A DNA stretch of 26,565 bases. Source: JAAAOH01 sp041686235. GTDB lineage: Bacteria > Spirochaetota > Spirochaetia > DSM-27196 > PWMO01. The stretch is from NCBI GenBank assembly GCA_041686235.1, contig JAWLED010000030.1, forward strand, positions 1 through 26,565. The letters run 5' to 3'. The notes under the pieces were generated by a model, which was given only the letters and a program-made list of their open reading frames with translations, had not been told where the DNA came from and did not search any database. A program made the translations under genes and the position numbers. This document shows positions 7,707-15,628 of this stretch, one piece after another (the stretch's first letter is position 1; each line of letters opens with the position of its first letter).

Positions 7707-7733
7707 TTGCAAATGACGTCTGCGTGATATAAC
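7707..7733 (+). promoter_or_regulatory. extended -10 promoter upstream of marR
   Basis: TTGCAA (7707-7712), 15 bases, then TATAAC (7728-7733) preceded by TGA, an extended -10 that can tolerate the short spacer. Transcription would begin near 7740, about 108 bases before the marR start. MarR regulators commonly repress their own promoters, but I could not define a clean operator palindrome here. Confidence 0.5.
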
Positions 7734-7847
7734 AAAGGTACGACGGGGGCGGGAAGCCGAGCCGAATTGTAGAACGGCGGTGCAGGCGATCCTCGCAGGA
7801 CATGCAAGACGCCCCCGCGAATTACACGCAAGGAAACGGACCCCAAT

Positions 7848-8306
7848 TTGCCGGACATAAACGACCCCGGAGACGGCCAAAGCGAGCTGGTCCTCAAAAC
7901 ACTGCGCACGTTCCCTCACCTCATGCGGAAGCTGTTGCACGATTTCGACTACCGCTGCGGCCGCTATGTGCTCAACTACACCCAATACAAGAGTATGATG
8001 CTCGTCCACTACGAGCGCGGTCGGCCGCTCTCGGAGCTTGGTGCACACATGAATCTGGAGCGGGGGAGTTTCACTTCCGTGATCGACGGGTTGGTAGCTC
8101 AGGGGCTGCTCGAACGGCGCCGCGACTCCGAAGACCGTCGGCGTGTCATCCTGGAGTTTACTCCCGAGGGCGAGCGTTTTGTGCGCGAAGAGATCGAGCG
8201 TATCCATAAGCACATCGTAGAAAAGCTCGACGGGCTTGCCGCAGAAGACCGCGAACGGTTTCTCAGAGCCCTCGACGACCTGTTCGAGATGACGTGGAGA
8301 CTGTAA
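7848..8306 (+). CDS. MarR-family transcriptional regulator
   Basis: 152-aa winged-helix regulator. The recognition region is LSELGAHMNLERGSFTSVID (61-80) and the wing carries the family signature RRDSEDRRR (91-99); the ends are helical for dimerisation. It starts at a TTG (7848) with an AAGGAAA ribosome site about 10 bases upstream; the next in-frame ATG, at residue 26, would lose the first dimer helix. It precedes a membrane-fusion protein and an RND pump on the same strand, so by analogy with mexR/marR loci it probably controls that pump and itself. The ligand is unknown. Confidence 0.9.
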   Translation: MPDINDPGDGQSELVLKTLRTFPHLMRKLLHDFDYRCGRYVLNYTQYKSMMLVHYERGRPLSELGAHMNLERGSFTSVIDGLVAQGLLERRRDSEDRRRVILEFTPEGERFVREEIERIHKHIVEKLDGLAAEDRERFLRALDDLFEMTWRL

Positions 8307-8349
8307 CTGCGGGGCCGCCTCGCGTTCCCACATACCGTCCCTGTGTGTC

Positions 8350-8367
8350 CCGCAGCGCCGGCTGCGG
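8350..8367 (+). terminator. small hairpin after marR
   Basis: CCGCAGC (8350-8356) pairs with GCTGCGG (8361-8367) across a GCCG loop, 44 bases after the marR stop. Only TTCTC follows, so it may be a weak terminator or attenuator separating marR from the pump genes, or an RNA-processing site. Confidence 0.3.
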
Positions 8368-8487
8368 TTCTCGCCCGCGCCGTGTGCGGAGTTCGGGCAC
8401 AGGTGCTTTCTCGGCCACCGTTCTCTGTACCCATATTGCTTGATTTCTAACTAAGTTCTCAGTAGCTTCGGCACCGATGAGTAACGC

Positions 8488-8496
8488 AAAGGAGGT
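8488..8496 (+). promoter_or_regulatory. consensus ribosome binding site that sets the MFP start
   Basis: AAAGGAGGT lies four bases before the ATG at 8501. It falls inside the coding frame of an earlier ATG (8477), so 8501 is the true start. Confidence 0.85.
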
Positions 8497-8500
8497 TCTG

Positions 8501-9676
8501 ATGAACACTGGTCGTCGGCTGCTGGTGTTGTTAGTTGGAGCGCTCGCACTCGCGCTCGTATCTTGCGGTGGGGCCGATGGCTCCGGGGAGGAGCAATCCT
8601 CGGGGGAATCGGCACAAGCCGGCGAGGCGCAGACCGGCGAACCCTCGGACGGCGATACGGCAGCCTCGCCATGGGAGGGGGACGGTGATGAGGTCTCGCG
8701 GGATCCCATTGCCGTGGAAGCGGTGGAAGCCGAAATGGTTTCTGCGGCCGAAGAGATTCGCGTTTCCGGTGTGATTCAAGGGGTGCAGGAGGCCCGCATG
8801 ATCTCCGAAACCCAGGGAACCATCGAAGGCGTGTCGTTTGAGCTCGGCCGAACAGTTGAGAAGGGTGATGTTCTCGTCTCCCTCAGTGACGAGATAGAGC
8901 GGCTTCAAATGGAGCAAGCCCGCCGGCAGTTGGAAACGGCACAGTTGGAGTTGCAGGCAACCGAGCAACTCGCCGAGCGTGGAAGCTCCTCGCGGGCGGA
9001 ATTGTCCCGTGTCCGGGCGAACACCGTCGGGGCGGAGGCCGCTTATGAGCAGGCAAAAAAGCGCTACGAAGACCGGAGCATCGACGCCCCGATTTCCGGG
9101 CAAGTCGCGGCCAAGAATAGGCAGGTCACCTCCGGGGATTATCTCAGCCCAAACGTGGAAATCGGTCGCATCGTAGATCTCAGCACATTGGAGATCGAAA
9201 TAGCGGTCGGCGAGCGAGAGGTGGGGTATCTCGAAGAAGGGGCGACCGCGTGGGTGGACATACCCGTGTGCGGAGAGGAAAGCCCGGTCGAGGCCGAGGT
9301 AACTTCTATTGCCGCCGGGAGCGACCCGGAAACCGGCAGCTATTCGGCGGTGGTACGCTGGGATAACACCTGTGGCGAGGCAGTTCGCTCGGGTATGTCG
9401 GCAAACGTGACCGTCGAGCCCCAGGGGGTGGAGGAAGTCCTCGCCGTACCCTCACAGGCGGTGGGAAGCGGTACCGACGGTGCTTATGTGTACCTTCATG
9501 ATGACGGGGTGGCACGCCGCGTTTCCGTCGAGGTCGGCCGCCGCCTCGGAGCCCAAACCGAAATCCTTGCGGGAATCTCAGAATCGGACGTGGTCATCAC
9601 GACGGCCACGAGTCGTCTGCGCGACGGGGATCCCGTGGACATCACCATGCGCGAAGAGCAGGAGGATGCCTTATGA
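8501..9676 (+). CDS. RND efflux membrane-fusion (periplasmic adaptor) lipoprotein
   Basis: 391-aa adaptor linking an inner-membrane RND pump to an outer-membrane channel. The lipoprotein signal is MNTGRRLLVL... with lipobox LVSC (Cys22), followed by a Gly/Ser/Glu-rich tether (23-62). The lipoyl/barrel-sandwich half starts near EIRVSGVIQG, then a short alpha-hairpin (LQMEQARRQLETAQ to YEQAKKRYEDR), the second half IDAPISGQVAAKNRQVTSGD, a beta-barrel domain and a membrane-proximal end. The hairpin is short compared with AcrA. The stop overlaps the pump start by four bases (ATGA). No TolC-type channel gene lies nearby, so one encoded elsewhere must be used. Confidence 0.92.
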   Translation: MNTGRRLLVLLVGALALALVSCGGADGSGEEQSSGESAQAGEAQTGEPSDGDTAASPWEGDGDEVSRDPIAVEAVEAEMVSAAEEIRVSGVIQGVQEARMISETQGTIEGVSFELGRTVEKGDVLVSLSDEIERLQMEQARRQLETAQLELQATEQLAERGSSSRAELSRVRANTVGAEAAYEQAKKRYEDRSIDAPISGQVAAKNRQVTSGDYLSPNVEIGRIVDLSTLEIEIAVGEREVGYLEEGATAWVDIPVCGEESPVEAEVTSIAAGSDPETGSYSAVVRWDNTCGEAVRSGMSANVTVEPQGVEEVLAVPSQAVGSGTDGAYVYLHDDGVARRVSVEVGRRLGAQTEILAGISESDVVITTATSRLRDGDPVDITMREEQEDAL

Positions 9677-12600
9677 GCCTGGGGCGACTTTCTACTCGTA
9701 ACCCGGTTCTGGTGAATATTCTTATGGTCGTGGTGTTGGCGCTGGGCACCTTCAGCGTCACGCAGTTGCCGCAGGAGCAGTTTGCCGAGATTCCCTTCTA
9801 TTTCGTCAACGTCGTGGTGCCGTATCCGGGTGTCTCCGCTGAGGATATCGAGCGCAGTGTTACCGTCAAAGTGGAAAATGAGATGCAGGGAATCGATAAC
9901 CTCGACAGCATCCGCTCGACGGCAAGTGACGGTATTACCACGGTCACGCTGGAGTTTTCCCAAGGTATAACGGATCGAGAATTCGACAATCTCTTTCAGG
10001 AGGTGCAAAACCGTTTCGGTAATATCGATCTGCCCGACGGCGTGGGCCAAGAGACCATTGACGATTTTTCGACAAATGATTTCCTGCCGGTCATCGAGGT
10101 CGTGCTGCACGGCAACGGAGAATACGGCGAGTTGAGAAACGCTGCCGACGAGCTCAGCGACGAGCTCGAGGGGATCAATGACGTATCCGGGGTAACGCTC
10201 GTCGGGGCCCGTGACCGCATGATACTCGTGGAAGCTGATCCGGGTCGTATGGAGTCTCGCGGTGTCGGCATCAACTCCATCGTAGACGCCGTCGGTGCTC
10301 GCAACGTAAACGTCCCCGCTGGTGCAATCACCGCCAACGGGAGGGAACAGCTTCTGAGAACCGTCGGCGAGGTCGACGACTACTCCGAGCTCAGCGATGT
10401 CGTTGTCAGACGCAGCGACAGCGGCGGCCTTTTGACCGTCGGGGATCTGGCTACGGTTTCGAGGACCTTTGATCCCGACGGGGTCATTGCCCGCTACGAC
10501 GGGCGTCGCGCAATCAGCCTCCAGATCGCCAAAGTCCCGGGAGGAAGCTCCACCGATATCGTAAGTGAAGTGAAGCGCCGCACCGGCGAGTTCGAAGGCG
10601 CCGTGAACGCCGACGGGATAGAGATCGACTTTTTCAGCGACTCGACGGTGCAGATCCGCGATAGTCTCAACGTGTTGGTCACAAACGCGGTGTTCGGGCT
10701 GGTGCTCGTCGTGGCCCTTCTGCTCATCTTTATCGGTGTGCGAAACGCGCTCATGGCTGCGCTGGGTATCCCGCTGAGCTTTGCCATCACTTTTGTCGTG
10801 CTCGAGGCGACCGGAAACACGCTGAACGGCAACACCCTATTCGGCTTGGTGTTGGTACTGGGGCTGATCGTCGACCACGCCATTGTGATCGTTGAGAACA
10901 GTTATCGGTTGCAGCAGCAGGGCTACAGCAAGCGCGAAGCAGCAATCGAAGGGGTGGATCAGGTGATCGTGCCGGTGGTGGCGGCAACGGCGACGACGGT
11001 TGCGGCCTTTCTCCCGCTTACGTTTTTGCCCGGCATTATCGGTGAGTTTCTCTCCATCGTTCCCATCACCGTGGCGGTAGCGCTCATTGCCTCTAACTTC
11101 GAGGCGGGATTCTTTCTGCCGTCGCATTATGCCGACTGGCCCGGTGGAAACAAAGCAGGCTCCGGAAAAGGCGATTGGTTTTCCGGCGTAATAGCGTTCT
11201 TCGGCCGAATCATTCAGCCGCTGTACCGGCATCGGGTGATCACCATTGTCGCTATGGTGGTCATCATGGTCGGGGTTTTTGCCCTCGTGCCCCGTATTCA
11301 ACAAAATCTGTTCGAAGCCGAGGATGCCTCGCTTTTCTACGTCGACATAGAGATGCCGCCGGGAACGCCGCTCGAAGAGACCGACCGCTTCGTTTCACGC
11401 TATGAGGATCGTATCGTGCCGCTTGTCGGAAACGGAGAGGTTACGGGGGTGAGCTCCTCGATCGGGTTCTCCTCCGGCGAGACCGCAAATGTCCGGGAGT
11501 CGAATGTCGCGCAGATCACCGTCGACTTGGCGGAACAATCGGAGGGTCGTGAGCGCAGCATCAGTGCGATTATGGCAGATGTGCGTTCCGGCACCGATGA
11601 CATCCCGGGAGCCGAGGAGGTTCAGTTCCGCAAGCAACAGAGTGGTCCGCCCACTGATCCACCGGTGGTATTCCGCATTTTCGGGGACAACTACGACAGC
11701 CTCATACAGGTATCCGACGAAATCAAAGACAAGCTTGGTGAGTACCCTGAGTTGTTCAATATTTCCGACAATCTCGAAGGGGGAAGTCCCGAGCTGCGTG
11801 TTCGTCTCGATGAACAGATCGCCGGGCGCTACGGCATCGACCCGCAAAGCCTCGGCCGGTTCCTTCGTGCCTCATTCGACGGCATTACCGCCACGACACT
11901 GTTTCAGGAGAATCAGGAAACGGACGTACTCGTGCGCTATGGGCGAGATGGGGGAACGTCGGTGAACGACCTCAGGCAGTTGAAGATACCTACGCAGAGT
12001 GGTCGGCTCGTGCCGTTTTCCGCGGTTGCCGAGTTGGAACAGGGAAGCGCGTTTTCCACCATCCAGCGTCTTGACGGCGACCGCGAGGTGCAGATCGAGT
12101 CGGAGGCATACAGCCGGGCAAACGTTCCCACCATCAACGAGGAAGTGGAAAATCTGTTTCGAGAGGAGCTTTCCGACCAATACCCGGACGTGCGTCTCGA
12201 CGTGGGGGGCGAGTTTGCCGAGTTTCAGAACCTGCTCGTAGATATCTTGCGCGTATTTCTCGTGGGATTGTTCCTGATCTACTTGATTCTCGCCACCCAG
12301 TTCAAGAGCTACACGCAGCCGATCCTCATCCTGTTTACGGTGCCGTTTGCGTTTGTCGGGGTGTTCCTCTACCTGTTGATTTCGGGAATACCCCTCTCGA
12401 CGACGGTCATCTATGCGGGTATCGCGCTCGTCGGTATAGCCGTGAACGACGCAATCGTGTTGATCAGCTTTATAAACCGACTGCGAAGAGAGGGCATGGA
12501 AGCCTCCGACGCGGTCCTCGAGGCAACCAAAACACGGCTGCGCCCGACACTGCTGACCTCGCTCACCACTATTGCCGGGCTCCTGCCGACGGCGCTCGGC

Positions 12601-12756
12601 ATCGGCGGTTACTCGGTGGTATGGGGGCCGATGGCAAGCACCATCACCTTCGGGCTGCTGTTCTCGACGCTCACGACGCTGGTGCTGATCCCGAGCGTAT
12701 ACGGCTTGTTCTACGATAACCGCTGGGCGAGACGGCGCCGCGAGGCCGCGGGGTAA
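9673..12756 (+). CDS. RND-family efflux pump, inner-membrane permease (AcrB/MexB-like)
   Basis: 1027-aa proton-driven pump with the family layout: TM1 (about 12-30), a large periplasmic porter/docking loop (about 31-335), TM2-TM6 (about 336-485), TM7 (about 518-540), a second periplasmic loop and TM8-TM12 to the end. The size matches AcrB. In TM4 the proton-relay Asp pair reads D401-H402 (IVDHAIVIVEN), and in TM10 the AcrB Lys940 position is Asn925 (VNDAIVLISF); the TM11 Thr is kept (LLTSLT). These changes suggest a divergent branch, so the substrate cannot be inferred; CusA-type metal selectivity is not supported. It is translated with the adaptor and probably regulated by the MarR protein upstream. 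Confidence 0.94.
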   Translation: MSLGRLSTRNPVLVNILMVVVLALGTFSVTQLPQEQFAEIPFYFVNVVVPYPGVSAEDIERSVTVKVENEMQGIDNLDSIRSTASDGITTVTLEFSQGITDREFDNLFQEVQNRFGNIDLPDGVGQETIDDFSTNDFLPVIEVVLHGNGEYGELRNAADELSDELEGINDVSGVTLVGARDRMILVEADPGRMESRGVGINSIVDAVGARNVNVPAGAITANGREQLLRTVGEVDDYSELSDVVVRRSDSGGLLTVGDLATVSRTFDPDGVIARYDGRRAISLQIAKVPGGSSTDIVSEVKRRTGEFEGAVNADGIEIDFFSDSTVQIRDSLNVLVTNAVFGLVLVVALLLIFIGVRNALMAALGIPLSFAITFVVLEATGNTLNGNTLFGLVLVLGLIVDHAIVIVENSYRLQQQGYSKREAAIEGVDQVIVPVVAATATTVAAFLPLTFLPGIIGEFLSIVPITVAVALIASNFEAGFFLPSHYADWPGGNKAGSGKGDWFSGVIAFFGRIIQPLYRHRVITIVAMVVIMVGVFALVPRIQQNLFEAEDASLFYVDIEMPPGTPLEETDRFVSRYEDRIVPLVGNGEVTGVSSSIGFSSGETANVRESNVAQITVDLAEQSEGRERSISAIMADVRSGTDDIPGAEEVQFRKQQSGPPTDPPVVFRIFGDNYDSLIQVSDEIKDKLGEYPELFNISDNLEGGSPELRVRLDEQIAGRYGIDPQSLGRFLRASFDGITATTLFQENQETDVLVRYGRDGGTSVNDLRQLKIPTQSGRLVPFSAVAELEQGSAFSTIQRLDGDREVQIESEAYSRANVPTINEEVENLFREELSDQYPDVRLDVGGEFAEFQNLLVDILRVFLVGLFLIYLILATQFKSYTQPILILFTVPFAFVGVFLYLLISGIPLSTTVIYAGIALVGIAVNDAIVLISFINRLRREGMEASDAVLEATKTRLRPTLLTSLTTIAGLLPTALGIGGYSVVWGPMASTITFGLLFSTLTTLVLIPSVYGLFYDNRWARRRREAAG

Positions 12757-12758
12757 TG

Positions 12759-12844
12759 GCGCCGCCGCCGGGCGGCGCACTGAGTGCTGGGCCCGGGCGG
12801 CGCGCCGCCTGCTGAGCGCCGCCGCAGCGCGCCGGGCGGCGCTC
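12759..12844. terminator. paired GC hairpins between convergent pump and acylase genes
   Basis: Two strong stems lie in the 113-base gap: GCGCCGCC/GGCGGCGC (12759-12766 with 12771-12778, GCCG loop) and GAGCGCCGCC/GGCGGCGCTC (12814-12823 with 12835-12844). A 14-base palindrome GGCGGCGCGCCGCC lies between them. There is no T-run, but the position between convergent stops fits a two-way transcription block. It also belongs to the GC-rich island class. Confidence 0.5.
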
Positions 12845-12869
12845 CTCGCGTCGGGCCGTTCCGGCCGTC

Positions 12870-15515
12870 CTATTCGCCGGGCTCGAGGATGAGGACCCGG
12901 GGCTGCTCATCCTCTATGGCCATACGGGAAAACTCGCTCTTACGGTATTCGACCTCCGCCCAACGCTCGATCATGTCGTCGTAGTGGCGGTGAAAGGGAT
13001 GGCCGCTTTGGCCGGTCGTGTGAATCGTGCGTGCGGTATCGAGATCGGAGAAATCGAGTATTTGGCGCATCGACGAAAGATGGGCCACCTCATACGGCTC
13101 GGTAAGGTCCCAATCCGCCGACAACACTTGCTCCAGCCCCCCGTCGACGGCAACCGGGCCTCGGTTGAATAGCCCCTCGATGAGGCCGACTCCCGACTCA
13201 CCAAAACTCTGGTTTCGAAACTCGGCAGTGTGGAGCGTGCCCCATCGCCATTCGCTCATCTCTTTGCCCTCAAAGAGCTCGTAGCCCTCGGCTATTGCGG
13301 CGGTAAGTGCAGCCAGGAGAACCTCATCCCGGCTTTCGCGCTTGTCCGGCGTTCGGATATCGTCCCACCACCGGTTATCAGGAGATGCTAACAGGGTAGC
13401 TACGGCGCTTTGCACGCGTGAGCCCTCGGTAATGCGGGAGGAGTCGTTCCAAAGCTCATCGGGAATCTGATCGACGAAGAGCAGGTCTATGAGGTTTTGC
13501 ATGAATAGCGCAAAGACCGCCGCCTCGGCGCTTTCGCGTTCCATCCGTCGGTCCCACGACAGAAGCATCTCTTTCGCTTGGCTGAGCGCTCGTGGGGTGG
13601 GCAGGTCTTCGAGATAGGGGAGGACCTCCTCGGCGGGGAGGCTGTACACATCACCCTGCATCTGCTCTACATCATCCACCGCCGCCTGCTCCGTCGCCTC
13701 GATCATATCTACGATCCGCCGGGCGCGGTATCCGTGGTTAAACTCAGTTGCAAGGGTGTAGGGGTAGTCGGGCGGCACGACCGGGTTGTTGGCGGTGGCG
13801 ATGTAGTCTTTTTCCGGGTTGAGAAGGGCGGGGAGCTCCTCATACGGGATGTACCCTTCCCACTCGTATTCATCGGTCCAGCCGGGAACCGGAAGGCGGC
13901 CGGTGCCGTTGCGACGAATTGGAATGAGGCCCGGTGCTTGGAAGCCGATGTTGCCCTCGACGTCGGCATACACAAAGCTCTGCGAGGGAACGTCGAACAT
14001 GGACAGGGCCTCTCGAAACTCTTCGAAGTCCTGCGCCCGGTTTAGGTGATAGATCGACTCGAGGGTGCGATTCGGCTCGAGGGCGGTCCACCTCAGGCTG
14101 AACTCGGTTAGCTCGACGGCATCCGCCGATACCTGCGGAACATCGGTGCCGAAGCCCCGGAAACGGGCGTTGGAAGAAAGGTCGGTGATGAGCGGACCGT
14201 GACGCGTCTCTCGCACGCGAATGACATGAGGCTCTTCGCGCCCTGCTACGGGTATCCGCTCGGTGCGCAACTCCATGTCCCGCCATTCGTCGCCCACGCG
14301 GTACTGCGTTGGGTCCTCGGGGTTGATCCGCTCTATGTAAACATCTTGAACGTCGGGGGCGAGATTGGTGACCCCCCAGCCGATCGTTTTGTTGTGCCCG
14401 ACAATGACACCGGGAGCACCGGCAAAGGAGAAGCCGGCCACGTCGAGGTCCTCTTCCTCGCTGTGCAGCCCCACCTCGTACCAAATGGAGGGCATTTGGA
14501 TGCCGAGGTGGGGATCGTTTGCCAGAATGGGCATGCCGCTTTCGGTGCGTGAGCCGCCGATGACCCAACTGTTGGAGCCGAGCCCGGGGCCGTCGCCGAA
14601 CGCCGGCACCTCGGGCAGTCCCGCGCCGTCGAGGAGGGCCCCGAGATCGGTACCGCCGCGTCGAGCCGTGCCGGTGCGAGCCGTGCCGGTGCGAGCCGTG
14701 GGCGCGGGCGCGGGTGCGCCTCCCGCCGCGCCGTCGGCGGATGCCTCGGCGCCGTTCCCGCCGCCGGCATTCCCGCCGCCGTTGCCGGCCTCGGCCGCCT
14801 CACCGACGCCGGAGCGCTCGAGCTCGGCGCCGGTTACGATATAGGGCATCTCGTCTCGGTACTCGGGGAAAAAGTCCTCGGTGAGCCCGGTGCCGACCGC
14901 CCGCATCAGTCTGAGGGTGTCGAGCTCGGTCTGTAGGTTCTGGCCGAGGTCATAGGCCATGATCTTTAGCCACGTGAGTGTGTGCTCGGGTTGCCACGGT
15001 TCGGGCTCCGCCTCCACCCCCTGGAGCGCGAGGATGCCGTGCTCGAGTGACAACTCGCCGGGAGAGCGACCGCGGATGTAGGCGTTGACTCCCTCGGCGT
15101 ACGCATCGAGGCTCTCGCGAGCCTCATTCGAGAGGGCGTCGTACTCGTGCTCGGCAAGCTCGGAAAAGCCGAGGGTACGCATGAATACGTCGGTCGATAG
15201 TGTCGCCTCTCCTAAGAGCTCGGAAAGCTTCCCCGCACCGATCCGCCTCCAAAAGTCCATCTGCCAGAAGCGGTCCTGGGCGTGCACAAACCCTTGCGCA
15301 AAGTAGAGATCCGGCGTGGTCTGTGCGTAGATGTGGGGCACTCCGTCCTCGTCGCGCAGCACCTCCACCGGGGCGCTGAGCCCGGACGCGGTCATCGTCC
15401 CCGAGTCCTCGGGATGCGCCCTGCGGGTAAACCAAAAGAACGACACAACCGCGGCGACCACGCCAACGAGAACCACTGCCGCCGTCACCACGAGTATGCG
15501 CTTGCCGATTTTCAT
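12870..15515 (-). CDS. penicillin acylase family (Ntn-hydrolase) amidase, exported
   Basis: 881-aa precursor of an N-terminal-nucleophile hydrolase (S45), which cuts amide bonds of acylated compounds such as penicillins, N-acyl-homoserine lactones or acyl-peptides. A basic N-terminus and one hydrophobic segment (about 7-29) give export or membrane anchoring. The alpha chain (about 45-230) has PVEVLRDEDGVPHIYA and FAQGFVHAQDRFWQMDFWRR. A Gly/Ala/Pro-rich spacer (about 235-289) precedes GSNSWVIGG, whose first Ser (Ser314, codon 14574-14576) should become the beta-chain nucleophile after self-cleavage. ANDPHLG and TANNPVV, which shape the active site, follow. The spacer is built from 15-bp tandem repeats. 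ATG 15515 is chosen for its AGGGGGG ribosome site; the preceding GTG (15518) is possible. It lies 101 bases after the M16 protease gene on the same strand. Confidence 0.9.
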   Translation of the reverse strand: MKIGKRILVVTAAVVLVGVVAAVVSFFWFTRRAHPEDSGTMTASGLSAPVEVLRDEDGVPHIYAQTTPDLYFAQGFVHAQDRFWQMDFWRRIGAGKLSELLGEATLSTDVFMRTLGFSELAEHEYDALSNEARESLDAYAEGVNAYIRGRSPGELSLEHGILALQGVEAEPEPWQPEHTLTWLKIMAYDLGQNLQTELDTLRLMRAVGTGLTEDFFPEYRDEMPYIVTGAELERSGVGEAAEAGNGGGNAGGGNGAEASADGAAGGAPAPAPTARTGTARTGTARRGGTDLGALLDGAGLPEVPAFGDGPGLGSNSWVIGGSRTESGMPILANDPHLGIQMPSIWYEVGLHSEEEDLDVAGFSFAGAPGVIVGHNKTIGWGVTNLAPDVQDVYIERINPEDPTQYRVGDEWRDMELRTERIPVAGREEPHVIRVRETRHGPLITDLSSNARFRGFGTDVPQVSADAVELTEFSLRWTALEPNRTLESIYHLNRAQDFEEFREALSMFDVPSQSFVYADVEGNIGFQAPGLIPIRRNGTGRLPVPGWTDEYEWEGYIPYEELPALLNPEKDYIATANNPVVPPDYPYTLATEFNHGYRARRIVDMIEATEQAAVDDVEQMQGDVYSLPAEEVLPYLEDLPTPRALSQAKEMLLSWDRRMERESAEAAVFALFMQNLIDLLFVDQIPDELWNDSSRITEGSRVQSAVATLLASPDNRWWDDIRTPDKRESRDEVLLAALTAAIAEGYELFEGKEMSEWRWGTLHTAEFRNQSFGESGVGLIEGLFNRGPVAVDGGLEQVLSADWDLTEPYEVAHLSSMRQILDFSDLDTARTIHTTGQSGHPFHRHYDDMIERWAEVEYRKSEFSRMAIEDEQPRVLILEPGE
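14662..14700. repeat. 15-bp tandem repeat in the acylase spacer peptide
   Basis: CGAGCCGTGCCGGTG occurs at 14662-14676 and 14677-14691, with a partial copy at 14692-14700. In frame it gives a repeated five-residue unit (ARTGT). Gly/Ala-rich low-complexity sequence continues on the right to about 14810. Confidence 0.85.
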
Positions 15516-15522
15516 CACGCCC

Positions 15523-15628
15523 CCCTACTGCTGTGCTGCCGCGCGGCCGCCGCCGACGCACCGGCGCGCGCCGGTGCGCGGCGCCGTACTGCCGCGCGCT
15601 GCGCGGCGCCGCCGCCCTACTGCTGCGC
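15523..15628. repeat. GC island flanked by a copied gene end
   Basis: The gap between the protease stop and acylase start is nearly pure G/C. A 14-base word, CCCTACTGCTGTGC at 15523-15536, recurs as CCCTACTGCTGCGC at 15615-15628 (13 of 14 identical). The right copy is the last codons and stop of the protease gene; the left copy sits against the acylase ribosome site. A related TACTGCCGCGCG lies between them. Confidence 0.7.

Noticed and set aside
9673..12756. CusA/CzcA-type heavy-metal RND pump paired functionally with the P1B ATPase
   Set aside because: The TM4 sequence lacks the CusA signature, the adaptor has no metal-binding Met/His clusters, and the regulator is MarR type, not a metal sensor.
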